Shown: positions 8,244 through 18,231, counted from the stretch's first letter. The stretch: DNA of 64,000 nt from Williamsia serinedens (GCF_024171725.1 NZ_JAMTCG010000009.1:23041-87040), one strand, 5' to 3'. The notes: a model not told the origin generated them from the sequence alone. Translations and numbers: made by a program.

Positions 8244-11222
8244 TCAGCCCGCGACGCCGAGCAGTTCGACGCGGGAGCCCGATTCGGTCCGCACGACGTG
8301 CAGCTGTGCCGGGATCCGGCTGCGCATCTCGTCGACGTGGCTGACGAGACCGACGACGCGGCCACCGGACCGCAGGTCGTCGAGGACGCCCATCACGCGC
8401 TCGAGGGTCTCGGGGTCGAGGCTGCCGAACCCCTCGTCGATGAACATGGTGTCGAGCACACGGCCACCGGCCTCCGCCGAGACCACGTCGGCGAGGCCCA
8501 ACGCGAGCGCGAGGGAGGCGAAGAAGGTCTCGCCGCCGGAGAGGGTGGCCGCGGGCCGGACGGCACCGGTGTACTCGTCGCGGACGGCGATCCCCAGACC
8601 GCCCCGTCGCCCGTGACTCCCCGCGGCGTCGGAGTGTTCGAACTCGTAACGGCCACAGGACATCTGCCGCAACCGCGACGACGCCGCGACGACGACCTCC
8701 TCCAGCCGCGCTGCGAGGACGTAGGACCGCAACGACATGGAACGGTTGTTCGCACCGCGGCCCGCGACGACCTCGGCGAGACCGGACACCTCGTCGGCGC
8801 GGGCGCGAGCGGGGGCCATGACGTCGGCGGCGGCCCAGAACTGGGCGCAGTGTGTCTCGAGCCTGGCGACGCGGTCGGCGGCGAGCGCGGCGCGGCGGTG
8901 GGCGTCGTCCCGGTCCGCCCGGGTGGTGTCCCGGGTGGCGCGGGCGGCGTCGAGGTCGACCGGGCCGGTGGCCGCCGCCGCGACGACGTCCGGGTCGTCC
9001 ACGACGGCCTGTGCGGCCGATCGTCGCGCCGCGAGCTCCCGCAGCAGCGACTCCCACTCGGCGATCTGGTCGGGCGACGCGAGCGCGGCCCGTGCGGCTA
9101 CGGCATCGGCGAAGCCGGCGTCGACGGCGAGTTCCCGTGCGCGATCGGACGCCGCGGACGCCCTCTCGTCCGCCGCGGCCCACCGCGACGTCGCGTCGCG
9201 CAGCGCCGCCGCCGCGCGGCACAGGTCCCCCAGCTGCGCGCGCCGCACCTCGACGCTCTCCGCGTCCCCCCGTGCGGCGTCGATCTCCGCGTCGAGCGCG
9301 CGCAGAGCGGTCCGCAACGACTGCGCGCGTTCGGTGCGCCGCGACTGGTCCTCCCGCACCCGGGACTGCTCGGCGGTCAGGGCCGTGGCCGTCGACTCGA
9401 TCTCGGCTGCCTTCTCGGAGAGTGCTTCCAGCTCGCCGGCGAGCCGCCGGGTCTCGGTGACCGCCCGGCGGGCGTCGGACGCCGCCGCCGTCAGGTCCGC
9501 GACAGCGAGGTCCCCGACGCGGGCGCAGAGGCTGTCGTACTCGGCCCGCACCTCGGTGAGGGCGACGGCGGCGCGTCGTGCACGGTCGCCCGCCGCCTCC
9601 TCCGTGGTCTCCGCCGCGCGCTCGTCGGCGTCGGTCACCGGCTCACCGCCGTCGACGGCCGGTGCAGGGTGCTCGGCGGACCCGCATGCCGGACACGGCT
9701 CACCGGGAACGAGTCGGGAGGCCACCTCCGCCGCCATGTTCGCGACGCGACGTTCACGGACGGCCACGAGATCCTGACGTGCGTCGAGGTGGGCGCTGCG
9801 CGCCGCGTCGGCCGCTGCCTGCGCGGCGGCGAGCGGCTGGACCAGCGCATCCCGTCGAGTGGCGTCGGCCACGAGCTCCGCGAGCCGCTCCGCCTCGGCG
9901 GTGCGACCGTCGATCGCAGCACCTGCGGCGGTGGCCGCCGAGATGCGACTCGCGAGTTCTGCTCTCCGCGCCGGGATCTCGTCCCACTCGGCGGCGATCG
10001 CCGCCAGTCGGCGCTCTGCGTGCGCGACGTCGGCGGCGAGGGTGGACAGCTCGGCCACCGTCGCCGCGCGACCGGCCGCCCGGACGGCGAGTGGTTCGAG
10101 TCGGCCGGACTCCGCGGACCAGCGATCGACCGCGGCGGCGATGGTGGCCGCCGGGTCGGACGCCTCCGCGACGGCCGCGACCAGCGCAGCGCCCCCCGGG
10201 ATCCGCGCGAGTGCGTCACTCGCGGTGGCGACGGCGCGGGCCGCTGCGTCCCGACGTGTACGGGTGTCGACCGCGTCGTCGAGGGCGGACCGCACGCCGC
10301 CGGCGCGCCGTGCCGCGTCGAGGAGGGCGTGGGTCTCCGTCACGAGCGCGGAATCGGCGTCGAGCGCGGCCAGTTCGGCGCGTGCGACCTCCCCGCGACG
10401 GATCAGCTCGGCGTGACGCGCGCAGTCGTCGAGGTGGGCCTGTGCACGGTCGGCCGCCTGCGTGGCGGCCTCGGCGGCCGTTCGGGTTCGCTCTGCCTCG
10501 GTCCGGGCGTCGACGAGGACGCCGGTCGCCCAGTCGACGTCCGGCTCGGCGGGCGCCTCCACCCCGGTGATCGCCGAGATCTGCCCGGCGAGACGGTCCA
10601 CCGACTGCGCCTTCTCCTCGACCTCCGCGCGCGCCGTCCTCGCGCGCTCGCGCAGCCACTCCTCGACCCCGCCGAACCGACCGGTGTCGAACAGCTTCTC
10701 CAGCAACGCCTCCCGGTCCTCGTTGGTGGCCCGCAGGAACTGGGCGAAGTCGCCCTGCGGCAGGAGGACGACCTGGAAGAACTGCTCGGCGCTCATCCCG
10801 AGCAGTCGCGAGACGGTCTCACCGATCTCCGGCAGGCGGGTCAGTTCGGGACCCGACCCGTCGGTCCAGACAAGGACACCCTTCGCCTGGATCTTGCGCA
10901 GTCCTGCCCCCCGGGACTTCGGTCGGTGGTGTTCCGGGGACCGTTCGAGCCGCATCCGCCGACCGGCGACGGTGGCCTCGAGGACCACACGCGGCACGAC
11001 GTCGGGACCGGCGTGGTCGGAGTGCAGGCGACGACCCTCGTGGCGTACGCCCGGCACCCGTCCGAACAGGGCGAACGCGACGGCGTCGAGCACGGTGGTC
11101 TTGCCGGCGCCGGTCTGACCGTGCAGGAGGAACAACCCGTCCTCGCCGAGGGCGTCGAAGTCGACGACGACCTCGTCGGCGAAGGGACCGAAGGCGCGCA
11201 TCGAGACCCGGTGGAGTCTCAT
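8244..11222 (-). CDS. sbcC: Exonuclease SbcC (SMC-like ATPase)
   Basis: 992 aa. ATPase subunit of the SbcCD (Rad50-Mre11-like) nuclease that opens hairpins and processes DNA ends. The N-terminal Walker A is G-Q-T-G-A-G-K-T at residues 35-42. Long Ala/Arg/Glu-rich coiled coils flank a zinc hook C-P-A-C-G near residue 510. The C-terminal half has the signature L-S-G-G-E-T-F and the Walker B region F-I-D-E-G-F-G-S-L-D. The ATG at 11222 overlaps the sbcD stop (ATGA), so expression is coupled. The longer open frame up to 11744 is an artefact inside sbcD. Confidence 0.95.
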   Translation of the reverse strand: MRLHRVSMRAFGPFADEVVVDFDALGEDGLFLLHGQTGAGKTTVLDAVAFALFGRVPGVRHEGRRLHSDHAGPDVVPRVVLEATVAGRRMRLERSPEHHRPKSRGAGLRKIQAKGVLVWTDGSGPELTRLPEIGETVSRLLGMSAEQFFQVVLLPQGDFAQFLRATNEDREALLEKLFDTGRFGGVEEWLRERARTARAEVEEKAQSVDRLAGQISAITGVEAPAEPDVDWATGVLVDARTEAERTRTAAEAATQAADRAQAHLDDCARHAELIRRGEVARAELAALDADSALVTETHALLDAARRAGGVRSALDDAVDTRTRRDAAARAVATASDALARIPGGAALVAAVAEASDPAATIAAAVDRWSAESGRLEPLAVRAAGRAATVAELSTLAADVAHAERRLAAIAAEWDEIPARRAELASRISAATAAGAAIDGRTAEAERLAELVADATRRDALVQPLAAAQAAADAARSAHLDARQDLVAVRERRVANMAAEVASRLVPGEPCPACGSAEHPAPAVDGGEPVTDADERAAETTEEAAGDRARRAAVALTEVRAEYDSLCARVGDLAVADLTAAASDARRAVTETRRLAGELEALSEKAAEIESTATALTAEQSRVREDQSRRTERAQSLRTALRALDAEIDAARGDAESVEVRRAQLGDLCRAAAALRDATSRWAAADERASAASDRARELAVDAGFADAVAARAALASPDQIAEWESLLRELAARRSAAQAVVDDPDVVAAAATGPVDLDAARATRDTTRADRDDAHRRAALAADRVARLETHCAQFWAAADVMAPARARADEVSGLAEVVAGRGANNRSMSLRSYVLAARLEEVVVAASSRLRQMSCGRYEFEHSDAAGSHGRRGGLGIAVRDEYTGAVRPAATLSGGETFFASLALALGLADVVSAEAGGRVLDTMFIDEGFGSLDPETLERVMGVLDDLRSGGRVVGLVSHVDEMRSRIPAQLHVVRTESGSRVELLGVAG

Positions 11223-12478
11223 GCCGACACCTCCTCGTCGGTGGGGAGGGCGAACAGCGCGAAACTGCCGTCCTCCTCCATCAGCTCGACCGCGGGTTCC
11301 GCCGCGGCCGGCGGGGTCGCGACGACCGGTCGCGACGTCTCCGACACCTCCACCTCCGCCGTCACCGCACGCAACGCCTCGGCGACGAGGACGGACTCGC
11401 CGTCGGTGGGGGGACTGCGCACGTCGTCGAGGAAGGCCCGCACGACCTCGCGGTCGGTCCGACCGTGCACGCGGGAGCGGTAGTCGCCGGCGTCGGCGGG
11501 ATCCGGACGGATCCACTCGACGTGGACCGCGTGGGGGAACCGCCCCCGCAGACGACGCATCGCGTCCGTCGGACGGACGGCGTCGGTGAGATCGGCACGG
11601 ACGTAGGCGTTCTCGTGCGCAGCATGCGACGCGTCGGCGAGGAGGTCGGCGAGATCGCCTCGGAGGGAGACGAGGTCGCGCACGACGGGCAGGTCGTGAC
11701 GTCGGACGCCGGCGAGCCCGTCGGCGTCGAGGTCGACGATCCACACCGCCTTTCGGTGGGAGCTCTCACCGAACGAGTAGGGCAGCACCGATCCGCTGTA
11801 GCGGACCGAGTCCGCGACGACCTGCGGTGCATGCAGGTGCCCCAGGGCCACATAGTCGACGCCGGAGAACGTCTGCTCGGCAACGGTCTCGACGCCGCCG
11901 ACGCTGATCGACCGCTCGGAGCCGGTCGACGCACCACCGACGACGAACGCATGCGCCGCGACGAGGGACCGACGGGGGTGTTCGGCGAGGTGGGCGCGGA
12001 CACGGTCCATCGCCGCGGTGAGCACGTCCTGGTGGCCGCGCGCCTCCGGGACGCCCAGATGTGCACGGGCGGCGTCGGGTTCGAGATACGGGATGCCGTA
12101 CACGGCGATCTCGCCGTGGTCGTCGGAGAGGACGACGGGCCGATCGATCGCATCGCACGACGTGCGCAGGTGCAGACCACCGGCCTCGGCGAAGGACGAC
12201 CCCACCCCGAGTCGGGTCGGCGAGTCGTGATTGCCCGAGGTGACGACGATCTGCGCCCCGGCGGCGCGGATCGCGCGCAACGCGTCGTCGTAGACGGCCA
12301 CCGCGTCGGCCGAGGGCACCGAGCGGTCGTACACGTCCCCCGCGACGACGACGACGTCGACCGATTCCGCGGACACCACGGCGGCCACCTCGGCGAGCGC
12401 ACGGCGCTGGTCGTCGAGGAGATCGACGCCGTGGAACGTCCGGCCGAGGTGCCAGTCGGAGGTGTGCAGGAACCGCAT
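11219..12478 (-). CDS. sbcD: Exonuclease SbcD (Mre11-like nuclease)
   Basis: 419 aa metallophosphoesterase-type nuclease partner of SbcC. All phosphodiesterase motifs are present: H-T-S-D-W-H-L-G at the N-terminus, G-D-V-Y-D-R, S-G-N-H-D-S, an A-A-H-A-F-V motif and G-H-L-H-A-P. The start at 12478 puts M-R-F-L-H at the N-terminus, as in the family. TACGGT lies 6 nt upstream on the minus strand (12485-12490), pointing to a leaderless transcript for the sbcDC operon. The stop overlaps sbcC by 4 nt. Confidence 0.95.
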   Translation of the reverse strand: MRFLHTSDWHLGRTFHGVDLLDDQRRALAEVAAVVSAESVDVVVVAGDVYDRSVPSADAVAVYDDALRAIRAAGAQIVVTSGNHDSPTRLGVGSSFAEAGGLHLRTSCDAIDRPVVLSDDHGEIAVYGIPYLEPDAARAHLGVPEARGHQDVLTAAMDRVRAHLAEHPRRSLVAAHAFVVGGASTGSERSISVGGVETVAEQTFSGVDYVALGHLHAPQVVADSVRYSGSVLPYSFGESSHRKAVWIVDLDADGLAGVRRHDLPVVRDLVSLRGDLADLLADASHAAHENAYVRADLTDAVRPTDAMRRLRGRFPHAVHVEWIRPDPADAGDYRSRVHGRTDREVVRAFLDDVRSPPTDGESVLVAEALRAVTAEVEVSETSRPVVATPPAAAEPAVELMEEDGSFALFALPTDEEVSA

Positions 12479-12546
12479 GCGATCACCGTAGGGCGGGGTT
12501 CCGACAGCCCCGGGGAACCACGCCCGGCGTGTGGATACTGGACCGG

Positions 12547-14070
12547 GTGAGATCCCCCGCACCCGAGCGTGTCCTGGCCGCCGCGACCGGCGTGGTGGCC
12601 GCGGCGGTGGTGCTGGGCGTCGGCCAGTTCGTGGCCGCGTTCCTCGACCGCGCCGCGGGTCCGCTGCTCGCCGTCGGGTCCGCGGTGGTGGACCACACGC
12701 CCGCGCCCGTACGGGAATTCGCGATCGACACCTTCGGCACCGGCGACAAGACGGCCCTCATCGTGGGGATGTGCGTAGTCATCGCGGTCCTCGCCGCCGT
12801 GGCGGGACTTCTCGAACGCCCCCGACGACCCTGGGGCAGTGTCCTTTTCGTCGCGTTCGGGATCGTCGGCGTGGTGGCTGCCACGACCCGCGCGGGTGCC
12901 GGGGTCGCCTGGTTCCTGCCGACGGTCGTCGGGGTGGCCGCGGGTGTCGCGGTGCTGCGCGCCGGGACCGGCCGCCTCGCGGCACCCCGTCCTCCGCGGG
13001 TGCCGGGCGCCCGTACCGACCGACGCACGGTGCTGCTCGGGTTGACCGGTGCCGGCGCGGGCGCGGTGCTCGCGGGTGTGGTCGGCACCGTGCTGGACCA
13101 CCTCCTCAACGACGTGGGCCGCGACCGGTCGGGTTTCGCGGTGCCGCCGGCCACCCGTTCCCTCGACCCGCCCGGCGCGACGGGTGACGCCCCGGCCGGG
13201 TTCATCACGCCGCCGTCGGACTTCTACCGCATCGACACCGCCCTGCGTCCCCCGCAGCTCACCGCGGAGCGGTGGTCGCTGCGCATCCACGGCATGGTCG
13301 ACCGGGAGGTCCGCGTCGACATGGCGATGCTGCGGGCCATGCCCGCCGTCGAGAAGACGGTCACGCTGACGTGCGTGTCCAACGAGGTGGGCGGCGACCT
13401 CATCGGCAACGCCCGCTGGATCGGCTACCCGCTGCGTGACCTCCTCGCGATGGCGGGACCCTCGGGCGACGCCGACATGGTGCTGTCCACCAGCGACGAC
13501 GGGTTCACCGCCGGGACCCCGCTGCAGGCGCTCACCGACGATCGTGGTGCGCTGCTGGCGGTCGGGATGGACGGACAACCGCTGCCGGTGGAGCACGGGT
13601 ACCCGGCCCGCATGGTCGTCCCGGGTCTATACGGCTACGTCTCGGCCACGAAGTGGGTGGTGTCGCTGGAGGTGACCCGCTTCGACAGGGCGACGGCGTA
13701 CTGGACGCAGCGCGGCTGGGCCGAGAAGGGACCGATCAAGACCGGATCCCGGATCGACGTGCCGCGATCGGGGGACACGGTCGGTCGCGGCCGGGTCACC
13801 GTCGCCGGGGTCGCGTGGGCGCAGGGCCGCGGGATCAACGGCGTGCAGATCCGGGTCGACGACGGTCCGTGGCAGGCCGCGACGATGCTCGCCCCCGACA
13901 TGCTCGACGCGTGGCGCCTGTGGCGGTGGACGTGGGACGCCTCTCCCGGTGACCACACGCTCACCGTGCGCGCCTTCGACGGCGACGGCCGTCAGCAGTC
14001 GGCGATCGTCGCCCCACCGATCCCCGACGGCGCGTCGGGCCTGCACTCGGTCGACGTCACCGTCACATGA
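12547..14070 (+). CDS. Membrane-anchored molybdopterin (sulfite oxidase-type) oxidoreductase
   Basis: About 507 aa. The N-terminal part has about four membrane segments (residues roughly 8-140), then R-T-D-R-R-T-V-L-L-G with a following Ala/Gly-rich segment resembling a Tat-type R-R motif, then an extracytoplasmic oxidoreductase molybdopterin domain. The cofactor-ligating Cys is in V-T-L-T-C-V-S-N near residue 275. A C-terminal Mo-co dimerisation (Ig-like) domain follows. It resembles M. tuberculosis Rv0218. The electron donor and substrate are unknown. The GTG at 12547 is 7 nt after GATACT, suggesting leaderless expression; a GTG at 12529 is an alternative. The 3' end overlaps the tetR 3' end by 8 nt. 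Confidence 0.87.
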   Translation: MRSPAPERVLAAATGVVAAAVVLGVGQFVAAFLDRAAGPLLAVGSAVVDHTPAPVREFAIDTFGTGDKTALIVGMCVVIAVLAAVAGLLERPRRPWGSVLFVAFGIVGVVAATTRAGAGVAWFLPTVVGVAAGVAVLRAGTGRLAAPRPPRVPGARTDRRTVLLGLTGAGAGAVLAGVVGTVLDHLLNDVGRDRSGFAVPPATRSLDPPGATGDAPAGFITPPSDFYRIDTALRPPQLTAERWSLRIHGMVDREVRVDMAMLRAMPAVEKTVTLTCVSNEVGGDLIGNARWIGYPLRDLLAMAGPSGDADMVLSTSDDGFTAGTPLQALTDDRGALLAVGMDGQPLPVEHGYPARMVVPGLYGYVSATKWVVSLEVTRFDRATAYWTQRGWAEKGPIKTGSRIDVPRSGDTVGRGRVTVAGVAWAQGRGINGVQIRVDDGPWQAATMLAPDMLDAWRLWRWTWDASPGDHTLTVRAFDGDGRQQSAIVAPPIPDGASGLHSVDVTVT

Positions 14071-14752
14071 CGGCGCGCAGAGACCGCGACGGTTCCTGCG
14101 CGGCTCCGCGGTCCACGGCGAGCCCGACGGCCCAGTCGACCAGCAGGTCGGCGGACCGTGCCGCGGCCGCGTCGTCCCGGTCGACCAGCCACCACTGGAA
14201 CATCCCGTGGATGGCCTGCACGGCGTAACGGACGACGTCGCGTTCCCGCCCCTCCCAGTGCATCCCGGTCCGCGCGCCGACGGTCTCGAGATAGCGGACG
14301 CCGTAGTCCTCGGCGAGTTGGTGGTGGTGTCGGGTCGCGATCCGTGCCGGCGAGTCGGCGGGCGTCCGCAGCGAGTGCACGATCGACTCGACGAGGACGG
14401 TCCACCGGCCCGGCGACTCGCGCGTCAGGGCGAGCACCGACGAAACCGTCGACGAGACCATGGCGTGCAGGCCATCCCGACCGGTCGCGGAGGTCGCGCC
14501 GTCTCCCCCGCCCCGCAGGTCGGGGTTGTCGGTGAGGAACGCGTCGAGGTGACGCGCCATCGCGGTGCCCACGACGGCGTCCATCAGCTCGTCCTTGCCG
14601 TCGAAGCAGTAGTGCACGATCCCGAGCGAGACCCCGGCGGCGTCGGCGACCCCGCGGACGGTGACGGCGGCGATCCCTGCGCGCTCGGCGATCTCGAGCG
14701 CGCGGTCGATCAGCTGCTCACGCCGCTGGTCGATGGTGAGCCGGGACAGCAT
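14063..14752 (-). CDS. TetR-family transcriptional regulator
   Basis: 229 aa. N-terminal TetR HTH (about 8-55): L-I-D-R-A-L-E-I-A, V-T-V-R-G-V-A-D-A-A-G-V-S, then I-V-H-Y-C-F-D-G-K-D-E-L. The C-terminal ligand domain is not recognisable as a specific subfamily. It reads toward the oxidoreductase gene (convergent, 8-nt overlap) and lies 5' to 3' away from the MFS gene, so its target is not obvious from position. ATG at 14752. Confidence 0.88.
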   Translation of the reverse strand: MLSRLTIDQRREQLIDRALEIAERAGIAAVTVRGVADAAGVSLGIVHYCFDGKDELMDAVVGTAMARHLDAFLTDNPDLRGGGDGATSATGRDGLHAMVSSTVSSVLALTRESPGRWTVLVESIVHSLRTPADSPARIATRHHHQLAEDYGVRYLETVGARTGMHWEGRERDVVRYAVQAIHGMFQWWLVDRDDAAAARSADLLVDWAVGLAVDRGAAQEPSRSLRAVM

Positions 14753-14825
14753 GATGATCAGTCCACACCCGTCCGGCGCGACGGGTCAATCTCCGCCGCA
14801 CGTCCCGGGCCACACCGTCGACGCG

Positions 14826-16352
14826 TCAGACCGTCGGTGCCGCGTCGGCCACCACCGGGGCGGGGGTCCCGCTCCGCGTCGACGTCGGCGCTGTGGGTGC
14901 GGCCGCCGGCGTCATGTGGCGCGGCCGTGCGAAGCACGCGGCGGCGATCGCACCCAGCAGCAGCACGGCGGCCGGGAGGTAGATCGACTGGCCCATCGCG
15001 TCGGCGAAGCCGGGCTTGACGACGGCTGGCAGCGTCCCGGTGGACCCGGTCGAGACCGACACCCCGGGGAACTCCGCGGCCAGCCGGGTCTGCAGCAGCG
15101 CACCGACGGCCGCGCTGCCGAGCACCGAACCCACGACGCGCAGCGTGTTGTAGACGCCCGCACCCGCACCGGCCTGCGTCATGGGCAGGTTGCGGTTCGC
15201 CGTGGCGGCCAGCGGCGCCCAGATGCCCGCACTCGCGATGCCCATGAGGCACACCGGGATCAGCAGCTGCCACACCGGCGTCTCCGGCTGGGCGAGCCAG
15301 CCGAGGAGGGCGATCGCGATGGCGTTCAGCAGCAGCGACCCGCCGATGATCCAGCGTGGGTGCGTCGTGTCGACGAGGCGACCGACGATCGGCGCGAGGA
15401 TGCCGGTGAGCACCGCCATGGGCACGAGCACCAGCGCCGACCGCGTCGGCGACATGCCTCCGACGAGCTGCAGGAAGAACATCATCGGGACCATCAGGCC
15501 CGCGGTCGCGAAACCCATGGCGGCGATGCCGATGTTCGCCAGCGAGAAGTTGCGGTCGCGGAACAGCGACAGCGGGACGAGGGGCTGGCCGCGCACCTTC
15601 GACTGCCACCAGACGAAGACGCCGAGAACCCCGATGCCCGCCGCGGCGAGGATCCAGATCCAGGCGGCCCAGTCGTACTTCTCGCCGTCCTGGACGGCGA
15701 AGACCAGGGCGCCGAGTCCGATGGCGCTCAGCAGCACGCCGACGACGTCGAAGTCGCGACCCGTGGTGTCGACGGTCGGGACGAGCCACCACGCCAACAC
15801 CAGTCCGACGACGCCGACGGGGACGTTGACGAAGAAGATCCACTGCCAGCCCAGGCCGTCGACGAGGACGCCGCCGGCCAGCGGGCCGACGAGGGTGGCG
15901 ACACCGGCGACGGTGCCCCACACGCCCATCGCCGCGCCACGGCGTTCGGCGGGGAACATGCGTGTGATGAGCGACATCGTCTGCGGGGTGATGAGCGCGG
16001 CGCCCAGACCCTGCAGCGCGCGGGCGGCGATCAGCTCGCCGATCGAGCCCGACAGCCCACACCAGACGCTGGCCCCGGTGAACACCACGAGCCCGGCCTG
16101 GTACATCAGCTTCGGACCGAAGCGGTCGCCGAGCCGGCCGGTGATGAGCAGCGGGACCGCGTAGGTCAGCAGGTACGCGCTGGTCACCCAGATGACGCCG
16201 TTGAAGTCGGTGTTCAGCTTCTCCTGGATGTCGGGCTGCGCCACCGCGACGATCGTCATGTCGACGAGGATCATGAAGAACCCGACGCAGAGGGCCATCA
16301 GGGCAGCCCAGGGACGGTCCGTGACGGGGGTGAACGGCTTGGGTGCGGTCAT
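14826..16352 (-). CDS. DHA2-family MFS drug efflux transporter
   Basis: 508 aa with about 14 membrane segments, as in EmrB/QacA-type proton-drug antiporters. Motif A appears as G-R-L-G-D-R-F-G after TMS2, followed by the A-L-Q-G-L-G-A-A and antiporter G-P-L-A-G-G motif C region. The disordered C-terminus is Ala/Pro/Thr-rich. The ATG at 16352 overlaps the padR stop (ATGA), which decides the start. It resembles M. tuberculosis Rv1250 in family and position relative to kgd. Predicted to export toxic compounds sensed by the upstream PadR protein. Confidence 0.9.
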   Translation of the reverse strand: MTAPKPFTPVTDRPWAALMALCVGFFMILVDMTIVAVAQPDIQEKLNTDFNGVIWVTSAYLLTYAVPLLITGRLGDRFGPKLMYQAGLVVFTGASVWCGLSGSIGELIAARALQGLGAALITPQTMSLITRMFPAERRGAAMGVWGTVAGVATLVGPLAGGVLVDGLGWQWIFFVNVPVGVVGLVLAWWLVPTVDTTGRDFDVVGVLLSAIGLGALVFAVQDGEKYDWAAWIWILAAAGIGVLGVFVWWQSKVRGQPLVPLSLFRDRNFSLANIGIAAMGFATAGLMVPMMFFLQLVGGMSPTRSALVLVPMAVLTGILAPIVGRLVDTTHPRWIIGGSLLLNAIAIALLGWLAQPETPVWQLLIPVCLMGIASAGIWAPLAATANRNLPMTQAGAGAGVYNTLRVVGSVLGSAAVGALLQTRLAAEFPGVSVSTGSTGTLPAVVKPGFADAMGQSIYLPAAVLLLGAIAAACFARPRHMTPAAAPTAPTSTRSGTPAPVVADAAPTV

Positions 16353-17026
16353 CGCGCGTACTCCTGGACAGGGTGGTCGGTCGAGGCGTCGACCGGATGG
16401 GGGAAGTCCTCGTCGGTGAGGGGGCAGTCGGCGTGGTCGGGATCGGACTTCCACGCCAGCGACCCGTCGGCCAGTCGGGTGCGCAGGGACGCGAGGTGGT
16501 CGGACTGGGCGGCCAACGTCGCGCAGCGGCACCCGATGTCGAGCAGGTACATCTCCGGCACCCCGCGGGCCATCGCCTGCTCACGCGCGGTCTCCCACCG
16601 GGCGAGTTCGGCGCGCATGTGGACGATCCGGGTGTCGAGCAGGTCGACGACCTGCTCACGGGGCAGTTCGTGGGCCTCGGCGAGCGCGAGGTTCAGATCG
16701 CTGAACTCCGTCGACGGTGTCGCCAGCAAGGAGGCGACGTGGTCCCTGGCCAGTTCGGCACCCTCGTCGGTGACCGCGTAGACGGTCCGCTCGGGTCGGT
16801 TGCCCGCCCGGGCGACGTCGTCGACGCGGACCAGTCCGCGCTCCTCGAGACGGCCGACGGTGTGGTAGAGCGTGCCGGGCCGGATGTTGGCGAACCGGTC
16901 CTCCCGTCGGGCGGTGAAGAGCTGCAACATCTCGTACGGGTGCATCGGACGCTCACCGAGCGCGCACAGCACCAACACGGCGAGCGGGGTCGGCACGAAA
17001 CGGTCGTCCCGACGCGCTGACGCCAC
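16349..17026 (-). CDS. PadR-family transcriptional regulator
   Basis: 225 aa. Winged-helix PadR domain at about 10-95 (L-A-V-L-V-L-C-A-L, M-H-P-Y-E-M, I-R-P-G-T-L-Y-H-T-V-G-R-L-E, R-T-V-Y-A-V-T-D-E-G) and a C-terminal helical dimerisation region (Vir_act_alpha_C-like). GTG start at 17026 with CGGGAGG 6 nt upstream. It overlaps the MFS gene by 4 nt, a classic autoregulated PadR-efflux operon. A near-perfect inverted repeat lies 20 nt upstream. Confidence 0.92.
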   Translation of the reverse strand: MASARRDDRFVPTPLAVLVLCALGERPMHPYEMLQLFTARREDRFANIRPGTLYHTVGRLEERGLVRVDDVARAGNRPERTVYAVTDEGAELARDHVASLLATPSTEFSDLNLALAEAHELPREQVVDLLDTRIVHMRAELARWETAREQAMARGVPEMYLLDIGCRCATLAAQSDHLASLRTRLADGSLAWKSDPDHADCPLTDEDFPHPVDASTDHPVQEYAR

Positions 17027-17045
17027 CGCTCACCTCCCGACCCGT

Positions 17046-17067
17046 GAATACTCGACGTGGAATATTC
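17046..17067. promoter_or_regulatory. Candidate PadR operator
   Basis: GAATACTC-N6-GAATATTC is an imperfect inverted repeat (7 of 8 bases match) placed 20 nt before the padR GTG and 64 nt before the divergent reductase gene, the only A/T-rich spot in this intergenic region. Position and symmetry suggest a regulator site; binding is inference. Confidence 0.5.
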
Positions 17068-17130
17068 GCATGCCGAACACCGCCCCGCAAGCCGACCGGC
17101 AGCGGACGGCGGCGGGCTAACCTGGCATCG

Positions 17131-18231
17131 ATGAGCGCAGACGGATCGGCGACCGGGTCACCGGCGGACAACAGCCCCGACGCAGCCGACGGCGGGGACG
17201 AGAACGAGACCTGGTCGACGCCGGGCACCTACGTCAACCCCGGCTCGGACTTCGTCCGGGACACCAATTACATCGAGACCCGCATCACCCGCGACGGTCG
17301 CGACGGCTACCCCGTCGAACCCGGCCGCTACCGGCTCGTCGTGGCGCGCGCCTGCCCCTGGGCGAACCGCGCGATCATCGTGCGACGCCTCCTCGGTCTC
17401 GAGGACGCCATCTCGATGGGGTTGTGCGGTCCCACGCACGACCCCGACTCGTGGACCTTCGACCTCGACCCCGGCGGTGTCGACCCGGTGCTGAAGATCT
17501 CCCGGATCAAGGACGCCTACCTGGCACGGTTCCCCGACTACAGCAAGGGCATCACGGTCCCCGCGATGGTCGACGTCCCGTCGGGACAGGTCGTGACCAA
17601 CAACTTCCCGCAGATCACCATCGACTTCTCGCTCGAGTGGACCGACCACCACCGCGACGGCGCACCGCAGCTCTACCCCGAGCACCTGCGCGCCGAGATC
17701 GACGAGGTCAACGCGGGCGTGTTCACCGAGATCAACAACGGCGTCTATCGCTGCGGGTTCGCCGGGAGCCAGCAGTCGTACGAGCGGGCCTACGCGCGCC
17801 TGTTCGACCACCTCGACGTCATCGCCGACCGCCTGCGCACCCAGCGATACCTGGTGGGCGACACCATCACCGAGGCCGACGTCCGACTCTTCACCACCCT
17901 CGTCCGCTTCGACCCCGTCTATCACGGGCATTTCAAGTGCAACCGGATGAAGCTCAGCGAGATGCCGGTCCTCTGGGCCTACGCGCGCGACCTCTTCCAG
18001 ACGCCCGGGTTCGGCGACACCGTCGACTTCACCCAGATCAAGCGGCACTACTACGTGGTCCACTCCGACATCAACCCGACCGGGATCGTCCCGCTGGGAC
18101 CGGATCTCCGGGGGTGGCACACACCGCATCACCGCGAGCAGCTCGGCGGGCGACCGTTCGGCGACGGCACGCCGCCGCCCCCGCCGCGGCCCGACGAGAC
18201 GGTCGCGCTGCAGGACTGGGCGCCGCGGTGA
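17131..18231 (+). CDS. Glutathionyl-hydroquinone reductase-type GST (thiol-dependent)
   Basis: 366 aa, ECM4/YqjG family: an N-terminal thioredoxin-like domain with catalytic C-P-W-A-N-R near residue 75, and a C-terminal all-helical GST domain with Y-L-V-G-D-T-I-T-E-A-D-V-R-L-F. These enzymes reduce thiol-conjugated hydroquinones. Actinobacteria use mycothiol rather than glutathione, so the co-substrate is probably mycothiol (inference). The ATG at 17131 is 7 nt after TAACCT (17118-17123), suggesting a leaderless mRNA. The stop overlaps the next gene (GTGA). Shares its promoter region with divergent padR. Confidence 0.9.
   Translation: MSADGSATGSPADNSPDAADGGDENETWSTPGTYVNPGSDFVRDTNYIETRITRDGRDGYPVEPGRYRLVVARACPWANRAIIVRRLLGLEDAISMGLCGPTHDPDSWTFDLDPGGVDPVLKISRIKDAYLARFPDYSKGITVPAMVDVPSGQVVTNNFPQITIDFSLEWTDHHRDGAPQLYPEHLRAEIDEVNAGVFTEINNGVYRCGFAGSQQSYERAYARLFDHLDVIADRLRTQRYLVGDTITEADVRLFTTLVRFDPVYHGHFKCNRMKLSEMPVLWAYARDLFQTPGFGDTVDFTQIKRHYYVVHSDINPTGIVPLGPDLRGWHTPHHREQLGGRPFGDGTPPPPPRPDETVALQDWAPR

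Noticed and set aside
8022..11483. A 1153-codon plus-strand frame over tRNA-Arg and sbcC
   Set aside because: Antisense of sbcC, which has complete Walker, zinc-hook and signature motifs. The plus-strand product has none and reads through a tRNA gene.
16343..17020. Plus-strand frame opposite padR
   Set aside because: Mirror of padR, which has a clear winged-helix domain, an SD site and an ATGA junction with the MFS gene.
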